A stretch of 64,000 bases of DNA from Oceanospirillum sp048268485 (GCA_048268485.1 JBLWVL010000018.1:6710-70709); one strand, 5' to 3'; positions 35,399 through 44,894 are shown, counted from the first letter of the stretch. Notes: generated from the sequence alone by a model not told the origin. Numbers and translations: made by a program.

Positions 35399-36802
35399 AT
35401 GGCCGAACGAACTGATACCGATAAGCAAACCGAAGCTCTCAAAATCCCTCCCTACTCACTGGAGGCGGAACGATCGGTGTTGGGTGGTCTGCTGCTGGAT
35501 AATGAAGCCTGGGATGCCGTAGCTGAACGTATCAGTGCCCATGACTTTTACCGTCGTGACCATAAGCTGATCTTTAACGCGATGATGGAGCTGGCTGAAC
35601 GTGCCCAGCCGTTTGATGTGATTACCATCTCTGAGCTGCTTGAAGACCGTAAAGAGCTGGATCAGGTCGGTGGTCTGGCATATCTGGCTGAGGTGGCCCG
35701 TAATACGCCATCTGCCAGTAATATTGTGGCTTACGCTTCAATTGTGCAGGAGCGTTCAACGCTGCGCCAGATGATTCATGCCGCCAATAAGATTGCTGAA
35801 AGCGCCTATGATACTGAAGGGCGAACCTCTGATGAACTGCTGAATGAGGCTGAACAACTGGTATTCGCCATTGCTGAAAACCGGCCCAAGGTGGGTGGGC
35901 CAGAAGGTGTGGTTTCCATTCTGCAAAAAACGGTTGACCGCATTGATGAGCTTTATCGTCTGGATTCTTCTATGACAGGTATTGCTACAGGTTTTACTGA
36001 TCTGGACGGTATGACATCTGGTCTGCAGCCCTCTGATCTGGTTATTGTTGCCGGGCGTCCATCGATGGGTAAAACCACCTTTGCCATGAATATTGTTGAG
36101 AACGTTGCCCTGACCCAGGATAAACCTGTGGTGGTGTTCAGTATGGAGATGCCCAGTGATTCCCTGATGCTGCGTATGCTCTCTTCCCTGGGACGTATCG
36201 ATCAGACTAAGGTGCGTACCGGTAAGCTGGATGATGACGATTGGCCACGGCTTATGTCGGCAGTCAACTTGCTGGAAAAGAAAAAACTCTTTATTGACGA
36301 TACAGCGGGTCTAAGCCCCAGTGAGATGCGCTCCCGAGTGCGCCGTCTGCACCGTGAGAATGGCGATATAGGTCTGGTGATGATCGATTATCTTCAGCTG
36401 ATGCGTGTTCCGGGGTTGGCAGATAACCGTACTGGTGAGATTTCAGAGATCTCCCGCTCCCTTAAGGCGTTGGCCAAAGAGTTTAATTGCCCTGTGATTG
36501 CGCTGTCACAGCTGAACCGTAGTCTGGAGCAGCGCCCGAATAAACGACCTGTTATGTCAGATCTGCGTGAGTCCGGTGCTATCGAGCAGGATGCGGATGT
36601 TATCGCCTTTATCTATCGTGATGAGGTGTATAACAAAGAGGATGAAGCAAACAAAGGGATTGCAGAGGTTATTATTGGCAAGCAGCGTAATGGCCCTATT
36701 GGCAGTGTTAAGCTCGCTTTCCGGGGGCAGTTTACCCGCTTTGAAGACCTGGCCCCGGAGCATTACGCGCAGTACGTTGAAGCCATGGGCGGTGAAGAAT
36801 AG
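35399..36802 (+). CDS. dnaB: Replicative DNA helicase DnaB
   Basis: DnaB is the hexameric 5'-3' helicase of the replisome. The 467-residue product has the N-terminal helical domain that binds primase (PPYSLEAERSVLGGLLLD) and the RecA-like C domain with Walker A GRPSMGKTTFAMN, the Walker B segment VMIDYLQLM and the DnaB signature SDLRESGAIEQDAD. No intein is present. The start ATG 35399 follows an AGGAGAATC ribosome-binding site at longer spacing. Location downstream of rplI matches the order in many gammaproteobacteria. Confidence 0.97.
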   Translation: MAERTDTDKQTEALKIPPYSLEAERSVLGGLLLDNEAWDAVAERISAHDFYRRDHKLIFNAMMELAERAQPFDVITISELLEDRKELDQVGGLAYLAEVARNTPSASNIVAYASIVQERSTLRQMIHAANKIAESAYDTEGRTSDELLNEAEQLVFAIAENRPKVGGPEGVVSILQKTVDRIDELYRLDSSMTGIATGFTDLDGMTSGLQPSDLVIVAGRPSMGKTTFAMNIVENVALTQDKPVVVFSMEMPSDSLMLRMLSSLGRIDQTKVRTGKLDDDDWPRLMSAVNLLEKKKLFIDDTAGLSPSEMRSRVRRLHRENGDIGLVMIDYLQLMRVPGLADNRTGEISEISRSLKALAKEFNCPVIALSQLNRSLEQRPNKRPVMSDLRESGAIEQDADVIAFIYRDEVYNKEDEANKGIAEVIIGKQRNGPIGSVKLAFRGQFTRFEDLAPEHYAQYVEAMGGEE

Positions 36803-36815
36803 ACTGGCAAACCCC

Positions 36816-37316
36816 TTAACACAGCATGCACTGCTGACGGCGGCGGTCATAATGCTCAGTCAGGGTGCGAGTGGCTTCAGCGGCATCAAATACCCCCAGT
36901 AACTCTGAGCGGTAATCAGCCGTATAGAAGAGCATCAGCTTGTCTGATGCTTTTTCGCTATCAGGCTTTAGCAGGTAGCCGCTGAAAGCTGTGCCAAATA
37001 CTCCATAGAAGCGCGGGAGTTCAGGAGGCGTATCCTGCTCTCTGAGCTGCCGGGCTTCAATCTGGCTCATAGGGATAGCAGGGGTGGTCAAAGGCTTCAG
37101 TATAAAACGCTCAGCATGCTCTTTTAATGCTGCTTCCGACGTAAAATAACCCAACATCAAACTGTTTTCAGGCTGGTCAGAAAGCCAGAAAAGTGCAAAA
37201 TTTTGCTTTTTCTGATCAGTGAAGGCAGCCAGCTCACCGGGTTCTTGCTGAATGCCTGCTGCTGAGTAGCTTTTACGGAAAATACAGAAATGTCCATCAA
37301 TATCATGTGTTGGCAT
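36816..37316 (-). CDS. Hypothetical protein
   Basis: I do not recognise this 166-residue protein. It has no signal peptide or membrane helix. The composition is mixed alpha/beta with aromatic clusters (FALFWLSDQPENS, PRFYGVFGTAFSGYLL) and a C-terminal Cys pair (QQCMLC). ATG 37316 has a good ribosome-binding site (AGGAGAA). It is convergent with dnaB, only 13 bases apart, and no terminator is visible between them, so the transcripts may overlap. Confidence 0.65.
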   Translation of the reverse strand: MPTHDIDGHFCIFRKSYSAAGIQQEPGELAAFTDQKKQNFALFWLSDQPENSLMLGYFTSEAALKEHAERFILKPLTTPAIPMSQIEARQLREQDTPPELPRFYGVFGTAFSGYLLKPDSEKASDKLMLFYTADYRSELLGVFDAAEATRTLTEHYDRRRQQCMLC

Positions 37317-37416
37317 GGCGGGTTCTCCTGTGGCGCATTATTCACATACTCGGTTTTCGGGTCTGCGTGCCTGACGTGGAAAATCATGAATTCCGGGCTA
37401 TAGAGCGCTCCTTGAA

Positions 37417-37749
37417 TCAGATCTGACGGCGTCTTTCTGCCAGTAAACCTACCAATAGGAAGAGGAGCATAATGGCGGGTGCAAGGTAGAGACCTGGGAT
37501 GCGGTTGATAATGTCTTCCAGTACCGGAGTGGCATACACGGTGAGAGCACCATAGCCAAAAGCACAGAGCACAACAAAGCCGATCAGCCGGACAATGTAT
37601 GGATAAGGACGCAGCTGCTGCTTAACAATACGGTTTATCTCATCGCCATAAATAACCAGCAGGGTGGCTATAAGAGCAAGTGCGATATTATCGCTGTGCG
37701 GGCGAATCCAGTCTGCCATAGTAAGAAGCAGTTCATGAAGCATTGCCAT
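37417..37749 (-). CDS. DUF3392 family inner-membrane protein
   Basis: The 110-residue protein has three predicted helices (NIALALIATLLVIYG, RLIGFVVLCAFGYGALTVY, APAIMLLFLLVGLLA) with a basic C-terminal ERRRQI. The pattern fits DUF3392, a small family of gammaproteobacterial membrane proteins without known function. It lies upstream of the hypothetical gene at 36816 on the same strand and may share its transcript. Confidence 0.75.
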   Translation of the reverse strand: MAMLHELLLTMADWIRPHSDNIALALIATLLVIYGDEINRIVKQQLRPYPYIVRLIGFVVLCAFGYGALTVYATPVLEDIINRIPGLYLAPAIMLLFLLVGLLAERRRQI

Positions 37750-37873
37750 AGGGTAAGATTCCTTGCTTGAGTAAAATAGTTAGTTTACTGATTGCTTTTT
37801 GAACCACCAGCTAAAAAAGTAAGAACCTTTAACGGATTGTATTTCGACTTACGACATTTTGTTGTTTTCTAAC

Positions 37874-37901
37874 TTGTCTCTTGCGGAATAAGCCCTATAA
37901 T
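37874..37901 (+). promoter_or_regulatory. Near-consensus sigma-70 promoter of the 99-residue gene
   Basis: TTGTCT (37874-37879) and TATAAT (37896-37901) are 16 bases apart. The predicted start near 37908 gives a 90-base leader before the ATG at 37998. No other gene could use it. The strength suggests the small protein is abundant. Confidence 0.65.
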
Positions 37902-37997
37902 CCTTCGCCTTTCGTGTAAGTGAACGGATTAGGTTTCACATTTCTCCGCTCAGGCAACTTTGTTTAAAACACTTGGCTCAACATAAAAGGAGCATTC

Positions 37998-38297
37998 ATG
38001 GCTGGTAACTTCCGTCCCGGAGCACGCCGACAACGCGCACCTAAACTTCAAGGTAAGGGGAAACTGGAATCTGTTGTTACGGAAGGACCGTTTCAGGAAT
38101 GGCTGGGAATGCCTGAGTTGTACCGCCATGCCTTGATTGTGGATGGCGTTACATACTCCTACCAGACTGAAGATCCGGAGCTCTCTGTGAGTGAAGGTGA
38201 TATTGTGGTGTTCCGCTACAAAGAGAACAAACAAGGCAACTGGATTGACCGTAACTCTCTGGGAGTCTGGATCGATCCGGCGACATATAACCAGTAA
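37998..38297 (+). CDS. Small conserved-looking hypothetical protein, strongly expressed
   Basis: I do not recognise this 99-residue protein. It has a basic N terminus (MAGNFRPGARRQRAPKLQGK) and a beta-rich core with alternating hydrophobic residues (HALIVDGVTYSYQTE, EGDIVVFRYKENKQ), suggesting a small OB- or SH3-like barrel and perhaps nucleic-acid binding. The ribosome-binding site AAAGGAG is excellent and the promoter near-consensus. An intrinsic terminator follows, so it is a single-gene unit between DUF3392 and the prephenate dehydratase. Confidence 0.7.
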   Translation: MAGNFRPGARRQRAPKLQGKGKLESVVTEGPFQEWLGMPELYRHALIVDGVTYSYQTEDPELSVSEGDIVVFRYKENKQGNWIDRNSLGVWIDPATYNQ

Positions 38298-38318
38298 TTG
38301 TTTCTGTTGATTATTCTG

Positions 38319-38346
38319 GCGGGAGCATTGCTCCCGCTGTTTTATT
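38319..38346. terminator. Intrinsic terminator after the 99-residue gene
   Basis: GCGGGAGC (38319-38326) and GCTCCCGC (38330-38337) form a perfect 8-bp stem with loop ATT, followed by TGTTTTATT. Confidence 0.85.
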
Positions 38347-38389
38347 AATTTGTCATGCTTGTTTTCTGTTCCGAATTCGTTTGCCTGTG

Positions 38390-39280
38390 CTATGAGATAG
38401 CCCCTCTGGATTGCCGCCATGGGCTGGGAATATAGGTACCCAGAATACGGATATCCTCCGCAAAAAAAGATAGTTCCTCAAGGGCATTGATCATCCCCTG
38501 GTCGCATTGGTGTGCCTCAACATCCATATAGAAAGACGTTGCCTGGAAGCTGCCCGTGTCCATATAGCTTTCAAGCTTCACCATATTGATACCATTGGTG
38601 GCAAAGCCCCCCATCGCTTTATAAAGAGCTGCAGGCAGGTTACGCACCCGGAACATCAGTGAGGTCAGATATTTCTGACCAGAACGGTATTCTGGAATTT
38701 CTGCTTCCCGCGACAGGATAATAAAGCGGGTTGTGTTGCCATCATGATCCTGAAAGTTTTCTCTCAGAATATCCATGCCATATAGCTCTGCTGCCAGCGA
38801 AGATGCGATAGCGGCACGGCTATGGTCCTGTAGCTGCATAATTTCATGGGCTGCACCTGCCGTATCAGACTTAACATCCGTTTCCAGGCCAAGTTTCATA
38901 ATATTGTTATCACACTGTGCTAAAGCTTGTGGGTGAGAGCAGACCGTTTTGATCTGTTCCAGACTGCTGCCTTTAAGTGCGATAAGGCAGTGGCTGATGC
39001 TTTCAAAGTGCTCACCAATAATCGAAAGCTGTGTTTTCGGCAGTTGGCGATAGATCTCCTCAACACGCCCGGCTGTTGAGTTTTCAATCGGAATCATCGC
39101 CAGAGCAGCATCCCCTTTTTCTACGGTCTGCATCGCTTCTGTAAAAGTCGCGCAAGGTACAGGCGATAGTTTAGGGCGTGCATTGCGGCAAGCCAAATGT
39201 GAGTAGGCACCAAGATGGCCCTGGAACGCAATAACCTGATCATACTTGGATGGCGATGTTTTGATTTCAGACACTGACAT
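38390..39280 (-). CDS. Monofunctional prephenate dehydratase with ACT domain
   Basis: Prephenate dehydratase makes phenylpyruvate for phenylalanine synthesis. The 296-residue product lacks the N-terminal chorismate mutase of the usual gammaproteobacterial PheA. The catalytic part shows GHLGAYSHLACRNA, AMIPIENSTAGRV and the active-site motif NTTRFIIL. The C-terminal ACT domain begins near residue 205 (SLMFRVRNLPAALYKAM), but the Phe-binding ESRP motif reads ESYM here (KLESYMDTG), so allosteric control may differ. The ATG has AGGAAA directly upstream. It is divergent from the chemoreceptor gene. Confidence 0.9.
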   Translation of the reverse strand: MSVSEIKTSPSKYDQVIAFQGHLGAYSHLACRNARPKLSPVPCATFTEAMQTVEKGDAALAMIPIENSTAGRVEEIYRQLPKTQLSIIGEHFESISHCLIALKGSSLEQIKTVCSHPQALAQCDNNIMKLGLETDVKSDTAGAAHEIMQLQDHSRAAIASSLAAELYGMDILRENFQDHDGNTTRFIILSREAEIPEYRSGQKYLTSLMFRVRNLPAALYKAMGGFATNGINMVKLESYMDTGSFQATSFYMDVEAHQCDQGMINALEELSFFAEDIRILGTYIPSPWRQSRGAIS

Positions 39281-39487
39281 TTTCCTGTGAAAGCCGTAGG
39301 TTAGATGATGTACAAACGGAGCAAGTCATGGCATGTTGTGTTAGCACTGAACAGCCATAAAAGAATTAACAAAAAGTATATGGTTGGTTACTTCTATAGC
39401 TTAACTTTACCGTTAAAGTTAAGCCAAGCATGATAATCATAAAACGAGCCAGAATTAAAAAATAACGCTGGAAAGGCGGAGAGTATA

Positions 39488-41110
39488 ATGAGTCAGACTT
39501 CCCCAGGAACCTCCATTCAAACCAAAATCACTGTAGCCTTGCTTTTGGTTTTTGTCTTGGTACTTGCTGTGTCCATGGTTTTCAGCGTTCGCAACGAGCG
39601 AGAGATGGTTGAAGAGGTTATTTGGCAGCATACTCAGGATACGGCTGATTCCTATTTTGATGCTGTTAACATCATGATGATCACCGGTACTCTGGAAAAC
39701 CGGGATATCTTACGCAAAAAAGTGATGAGCCAGCCGGATGTAGTTGATGCCCGCATTATTCGTGGCCCGGATATTAATAAATTTTTTGGCCCCGGGCGTC
39801 CTGAGGAAAAAGCATCTGATGACCTGGATCGCCGCGCGCTTTCCGGTGAAAAAATAACACATATCAGTGAAAGTGAGACTGGAAGAGTTCTAACGGTTCT
39901 GAATCCTGTTCGGGCCAGTAAAGACTACCGGGGTACGAACTGCCTCACCTGTCACATTGTTGAAGAAGGGACTGTTCTGGGCGCTGTGCGCGTCAGCTAC
40001 TCGCTGGCGACCCTGGATAGCCATATCAGCGCTAATTTGTGGCGTCTTGGACTTACACAAGTTGGCCTGTTCTTTGTCGGCTTTCTGGTGATTATCTATC
40101 TGTTACGCCGCCTTATCGTAACGCCTCTGAACCGGGTGCGGAGTGTAATGCAGCAGGTAGAACGACAGTCCGACCTGGCAGTAGAAGTCAGCAATGTCGA
40201 GAGTAATGATGAGATAGGGGCTCTGGCTACCGCTTTTAACAATATGCTGACCCGGTTCCGGGGTAGTATGCAGCAGGTCTCGGGAACAACTCATCAGCTG
40301 AAAGAGGCCGCAGAGCGTATTTCAAAGGTCTCTGAGAGTACCGTCTCTGCAGTACAGGATCAGCAGGCTGGTACAGAAACCGTTGTTTCAGCCATGCAGC
40401 AGGTTGAGAATAATGCTCATGAGGTAAAGTCGTATGCAGAAAGCGCCTCCGATGCGTCCTCCAGTGCTGACGCGCAGGCCAGATTGGGAGCTTCTCTTAC
40501 GGGAACTGCGATTTCTGCAATTAGCCGCCTGACCGGCGAAATAGAGCAGGCTGCAGGCGTTATCAGTAAAGTGGGTAATTACAGCAATGAAGTGGGGACT
40601 GTTCTGGATGTTATCACCTCAATTGCAGAGCAGACCAACTTATTGGCTTTGAACGCGGCTATTGAGGCTGCACGGGCAGGTGAAGCCGGACGAGGTTTTG
40701 CTGTTGTGGCTGATGAAGTGCGCTCACTGGCAACCCGGACTCATGAGTCAACTCAGGAAGTTCATCAGACGATTGAGCAGCTGCAGAAAGAAGTGACAGA
40801 AGCTATTGAGGTGATGCAGAGTGCTCAGGAAAGTACTCATGAGAGCGTTAGCGAGGTTGAAAAAGTGGCGTCATCTCTGCAGGAAATTGCCGAAGCGGTT
40901 ACTGGCATTAATGCTCTGAATAGCCAAATGACGCTTTCAGCGCAGCAACAGGAAGTTGCTTCTGCTGAGGTTAACCGCAATGTTAAAGAGATTAGCGCTA
41001 TTGCTGAACAGACCTCTGCAGAGGCTAATGAGGGTGTTGCTGTCAGTGATAGCTTGCTGAAGTTGGCCGTTGACCTTGAGAAGATGGTTGATCAGTTTAA
41101 GTTACGCTAG
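39488..41110 (+). CDS. Methyl-accepting chemotaxis protein with a periplasmic c-type haem motif
   Basis: This 540-residue chemoreceptor has a first helix (about 12-33), a periplasmic domain of about 150 residues, a second helix (about 188-206), a HAMP domain (LIVTPLNRVRSVMQQVERQ) and a long coiled-coil signalling domain with the MCP core EQTNLLALNAAIEAARAGEA and GFAVVADEVRSLA. The periplasmic domain contains CLTCH at residues 152-156, the CxxCH motif that binds haem c covalently. This suggests sensing of redox state, oxygen or NO. The rest of the domain resembles the haem-bearing MCP-type sensors seen in other bacteria. No che gene is adjacent. Confidence 0.93.
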   Translation: MSQTSPGTSIQTKITVALLLVFVLVLAVSMVFSVRNEREMVEEVIWQHTQDTADSYFDAVNIMMITGTLENRDILRKKVMSQPDVVDARIIRGPDINKFFGPGRPEEKASDDLDRRALSGEKITHISESETGRVLTVLNPVRASKDYRGTNCLTCHIVEEGTVLGAVRVSYSLATLDSHISANLWRLGLTQVGLFFVGFLVIIYLLRRLIVTPLNRVRSVMQQVERQSDLAVEVSNVESNDEIGALATAFNNMLTRFRGSMQQVSGTTHQLKEAAERISKVSESTVSAVQDQQAGTETVVSAMQQVENNAHEVKSYAESASDASSSADAQARLGASLTGTAISAISRLTGEIEQAAGVISKVGNYSNEVGTVLDVITSIAEQTNLLALNAAIEAARAGEAGRGFAVVADEVRSLATRTHESTQEVHQTIEQLQKEVTEAIEVMQSAQESTHESVSEVEKVASSLQEIAEAVTGINALNSQMTLSAQQQEVASAEVNRNVKEISAIAEQTSAEANEGVAVSDSLLKLAVDLEKMVDQFKLR

Positions 41111-41185
41111 TGATCTGCTTTACTGGGAATCCGACATAGGCGAAAGCTTCTCTTTATAGGTTTTCCCAGTGTTACCATTCTTATG

Positions 41186-41217
41186 AAAAAGGGCTGATCT
41201 GATCAGCCCTTTTTTTT
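41186..41217 (+). terminator. Intrinsic terminator after the chemoreceptor gene
   Basis: GGGCTGA (41191-41197) and TCAGCCC (41203-41209), extended by A and T runs on both sides, form a strong hairpin followed by eight or more T. Confidence 0.88.
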
Positions 41218-41257
41218 GTCGTGTACAGGTTTTGCAGGAGTAAATAGGCAGGTGATC

Positions 41258-42070
41258 TTAATCAGGTTCTTTGGCCATCTGCTCCGGTTTTTTGCGGCTG
41301 GGTTTGATGCTTCTGGCTTTGATAATACCAGGGCCGCCCCCTATTTGTTTTGTCCGTACAATTACACGTTTTCCTGACTGCCCGCTGCTTGAGCTTGCTC
41401 CGGATGCGGACTGATCTGGCTGGGCTACAGGGTAGCTCTCCCTGTCAATCTCTTTACCAATAAGATAGTCTGCGCAGGCAAACATATCTGAAGAGAAAAA
41501 GCGAAAAACATCCATACCACCAAACTGTTGATAGACTCGCTTTTTATAAGAATTAAAGTGCCGGGTGATCGTTTGTGTCAGTTGTTCAGAGAACAGAATA
41601 GCAGACGAGTTGATGCCGTTACCCTGCAACCCGCTCTTGGGAGCCTGAATAAACATCAACTCAATGGGCATACCGTCAAAGGTTTTCTGAACACCATTAT
41701 GTTTACTCATAATGGTTTCAACACTCTTTACCAAATCATCCCGAACAGCCTTGCTCGCATGCTTGTAGAGGTCAATAGGATTTTCCATCGGAATATCCCG
41801 GCCTTTAACACTACGTGACCACTCACCCCGGTAATTCACTTCAATTTTACCATAGAGGGTACGGCTGCTGATCAATGTCATGCCGTATGTATGAAGCACG
41901 ACATGGTCGATGGTAATCTGCCGATCGTATACTTTAATCTGAAGATCGTTAATCACAATCATATCAGTACTTTCAGCAAAGGCAGTTTTTAGCTTATTAG
42001 CGACATCAGCACAGTTTTCTTCTGCTCGTGAGTCACTTTCAGGACGAAATTTATATTCGGTCAGAATCAT
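41258..42070 (-). CDS. NERD domain protein
   Basis: The 270-residue protein has an N-terminal nuclease-related (NERD) domain: VINDLQIKVYDRQITIDHVV, followed by LISSRTLYGKIEVNYRGEW, with the Asp and Lys/Glu positions of this restriction-enzyme-like fold. The C-terminal third is low in structure and Ser/Gly-rich, ending in a basic segment (IKPSRKKPEQ). NERD proteins are often solitary or fused to helicases; function is unclear. It is divergent from parC across 255 bases. Confidence 0.75.
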   Translation of the reverse strand: MILTEYKFRPESDSRAEENCADVANKLKTAFAESTDMIVINDLQIKVYDRQITIDHVVLHTYGMTLISSRTLYGKIEVNYRGEWSRSVKGRDIPMENPIDLYKHASKAVRDDLVKSVETIMSKHNGVQKTFDGMPIELMFIQAPKSGLQGNGINSSAILFSEQLTQTITRHFNSYKKRVYQQFGGMDVFRFFSSDMFACADYLIGKEIDRESYPVAQPDQSASGASSSSGQSGKRVIVRTKQIGGGPGIIKARSIKPSRKKPEQMAKEPD

Positions 42071-42325
42071 TTTTAACGGGCTCTGGTAGCATATTACGCT
42101 TAAAAAAGTGAAGTCTTATCTTGCTGATTGTAGTCAAAAACCGCGTAGCTTTAATAGGTCTAATCTATCGGCTGTTTTACGTAAATCTTAACCACCACCG
42201 GGCAGGAAAACCACTTAATTGCAAAATCCGAATACCGGTGACGATGAGTCCTGTAAAAATAACCAGATGTTAGATAGACTTGGCTAAAATTTTCCGTGTG
42301 AACAATCAGTGGATTACCAAATCGG

Positions 42326-44593
42326 ATGAGTGCACCAATTAACCCAGCAGATACCGGCTTCGATGGTGTTGAGCAGATCTCGCTCAAGCAGTATACCGAA
42401 AAAGCTTACCTTGATTACTCCATGTACGTCATTCTTGATCGTGCACTTCCTCATCTTGGTGATGGGCTTAAACCTGTTCAGCGCCGAATTATCTATGCGA
42501 TGTCTGAACTGGGTCTTAAAGCCAGTGCCAAACATAAAAAGTCTGCCCGCACAGTCGGTGATGTCCTGGGTAAATTCCATCCCCATGGTGACAGCGCCTG
42601 CTATGAGGCAATGGTACTGATGGCCCAGCCTTTTTCTTACCGGTACCCACTGGTGGATGGGCAGGGCAACTGGGGCTCACCGGATGACCCCAAGTCTTTT
42701 GCTGCGATGCGCTACACCGAAGCTAAACTGGCTAAATTTTCTGAACTGTTACTATCTGAGTTAGGTCACGGCACCGCCGATTGGCTGCCTAACTTCGACG
42801 GTACATTAAATGAGCCTGCTGTGCTGCCAAGTCGCGTTCCTCATGTACTTTTGAACGGTTCCACAGGTATTGCCGTAGGGATGGCGACGGATATACCGCC
42901 TCATAACTTAAACGAAGTAGTTCAGGCGACGGTTCATTTACTGAACAACCCTGCCTCGGGGATATCCGATCTGATGCGCTTTATTAAGGCACCGGACTAT
43001 CCGACCGATGCTGAAATCATCACACCTGAGGCGGATATTCGCAAGCTGTACGAGTCGGGCAAAGGCAGCCTGAAAATGAGGGCCGTTTACCAGATTGAAG
43101 ATGGCGATATTGTTGTGACAGCGTTGCCGCATCAGGTTTCGGGGGCTAAGGTTCTGGAGCAAATCGCGGCCCAGATGCAGGCGAAAAAACTGCCTATGGT
43201 CGTGGATTTGCGTGATGAGTCTGATCACGAAAACCCTACCCGCCTGATAATCGTTCCCCGCTCAAACCGGGTTGATACTGAAGCTATGATGGCCCATTTG
43301 TTTGCCACCACGGATCTGGAAAAAAGTTACCGTGTTAATCTGAATATGATCGGCACCGATGGACGACCGCAGGTAAAAAGCTTATTACAAATTCTGGGCG
43401 AGTGGATTAATTTCCGGCGGGCAACGGTCAGGCGCAGGCTTGAGCATCGGTTAGAAAAAGTGAATGATCGTCTGCATTTACTGGAAGGGCTTCTGATCGC
43501 TTATCTGAATATTGATGAAGTGATCGATATTATCCGTACAGAAGACCAGCCAAAACAGGAGCTGATCAGCCGCTTTGGCCTCAGTGAACGTCAGGCGGAG
43601 GCAATTCTTGAGTTGCGTTTACGCCAGTTAGCAAAACTGGAAGAGATTAAAATCCGGGGTGAGCAGGATGAGCTTCAGGATGAACGGGAGAGCCTGGAGC
43701 ATCTGCTGGGCTCTGATAGCGCCCTGAATCAACTTATCGAGGATGAGCTAACCACAGATGCAGATCAATTTGGTGATCTGCGTCGTTCACCACTGGTGTG
43801 TCGTGATGAAGCTAAAGCGCTGGATGAAACGGCTTTAGTGAGTGCAGACCCTGTGACCATTGTTTTGTCAAAACAGGGGTGGGTGCGGGCAGCCAAAGGA
43901 CATGATATTGACCCGGAAGGCCTGAGCTATAAATCCGGTGACAGCTTCCATCTGGCTTGTAAAGGTAAGTCTAACCAGCAAGCCGTTTTTGTTGATAGCA
44001 GTGGCCGTAGTTACTCTTTACCGGTGCACACACTACCCTCAGCCAGGGGCCAGGGTGAGCCCTTGACCGGGCGTATTAACCCGCCATCTGGTGCTACTTT
44101 TCAGGGACTGGTGATAGCCGAGGATAACCGTCATTTTCTGATGGCCAGTGATGCGGGGTATGGTTTTGTTGTGGCGTCTTCAGATATGCTGGCCAGTAAG
44201 AAGGCGGGGAAAGCATTGCTGACGGTGCCGAAAGGATGTGAGGTTCTGCCACCTAAGCTGATCCCGGAAGGCACTGAAAGCCGTGTTGCTGTCGTGACCA
44301 CTGAAGGGCGTCTTTTGGTTTTCCGCCTTGATCAGCTTCCGGTGCTGGGTAAAGGTAAAGGGAATAAAATGATCGATATTCCATCGGCTAAATCTGCAGG
44401 ACGGGAGGAGTTTGTTCGGGATCTGATCGTGATGCAGGCCGAAGAACCCTTAACCATTTTTGCGGGCAAGCGTCACCTTAAGCTGAAGCCCTCTGACCTT
44501 GAGCATTACCTGGGTGAACGTGGGCGCCGCGGGAATAAGCTGCCCCGTGGTTTCCAAAAGGTTGACCGGCTCGATGTAAACGATGTGGAATAA
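42326..44593 (+). CDS. parC: DNA topoisomerase IV subunit A
   Basis: ParC is the DNA-cleaving subunit of topoisomerase IV, which separates linked daughter chromosomes. The 755-residue product has YLDYSMYVILDRALPHLGDG, the quinolone-resistance region HPHGDSACYEAMVLMAQ and the catalytic Tyr in AAMRYTEAKLA. The C-terminal beta-pinwheel is shorter than in GyrA and lacks a GyrA-box, which supports ParC over GyrA. At the QRDR positions Ser and Glu are present (GDSACYE), the usual quinolone-sensitive residues. parE is not in the window. A hairpin terminator follows. Confidence 0.95.
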   Translation: MSAPINPADTGFDGVEQISLKQYTEKAYLDYSMYVILDRALPHLGDGLKPVQRRIIYAMSELGLKASAKHKKSARTVGDVLGKFHPHGDSACYEAMVLMAQPFSYRYPLVDGQGNWGSPDDPKSFAAMRYTEAKLAKFSELLLSELGHGTADWLPNFDGTLNEPAVLPSRVPHVLLNGSTGIAVGMATDIPPHNLNEVVQATVHLLNNPASGISDLMRFIKAPDYPTDAEIITPEADIRKLYESGKGSLKMRAVYQIEDGDIVVTALPHQVSGAKVLEQIAAQMQAKKLPMVVDLRDESDHENPTRLIIVPRSNRVDTEAMMAHLFATTDLEKSYRVNLNMIGTDGRPQVKSLLQILGEWINFRRATVRRRLEHRLEKVNDRLHLLEGLLIAYLNIDEVIDIIRTEDQPKQELISRFGLSERQAEAILELRLRQLAKLEEIKIRGEQDELQDERESLEHLLGSDSALNQLIEDELTTDADQFGDLRRSPLVCRDEAKALDETALVSADPVTIVLSKQGWVRAAKGHDIDPEGLSYKSGDSFHLACKGKSNQQAVFVDSSGRSYSLPVHTLPSARGQGEPLTGRINPPSGATFQGLVIAEDNRHFLMASDAGYGFVVASSDMLASKKAGKALLTVPKGCEVLPPKLIPEGTESRVAVVTTEGRLLVFRLDQLPVLGKGKGNKMIDIPSAKSAGREEFVRDLIVMQAEEPLTIFAGKRHLKLKPSDLEHYLGERGRRGNKLPRGFQKVDRLDVNDVE

Positions 44594-44639
44594 CCTCTTT
44601 CTCACGGTTGTACGGCTGTGATTGCCGGAGATTAAAGCA

Positions 44640-44670
44640 AGCCAGTGCCCTTGGGTGCTGGCTATTTTAT
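44640..44670 (+). terminator. Intrinsic terminator of parC
   Basis: AGCCAGTGCCC (44640-44650) and GGGTGCTGGCT (44653-44663), paired with two wobbles, are followed by ATTTTATTTTA. Confidence 0.75.
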
Positions 44671-44709
44671 TTTAGCACTCCTGCTCTTTGGGTTTATCTC
44701 CTCTCAGGC

Positions 44710-44727
44710 TGTAAGATATTTCCTACA
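44710..44727 (+). promoter_or_regulatory. GacA-type upstream activating sequence
   Basis: TGTAAGATATTTCCTACA matches the palindromic GacA/UvrY site TGTAAG-N6-CTTACA with one mismatch. It lies about 180 bases before the start of the GGA-rich RNA, the distance seen for rsmY and rsmZ in Pseudomonas. This supports control by a GacS/GacA two-component system. Confidence 0.75.
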
Positions 44728-44894
44728 AAGCGTTAAGATATTGGCACTGCAGAGCAGGATAAAAGTCTATTAATCGATAAGATATTTATTTAAATGCCTG
44801 AGAATCAATCAGTTATAGCTTTTCTGGGCCTCAGTGAGGCAATTAACCGCATATTTTGTGTGTTTTTTAGTGGCAAATATTTGTTAGTATGAAC

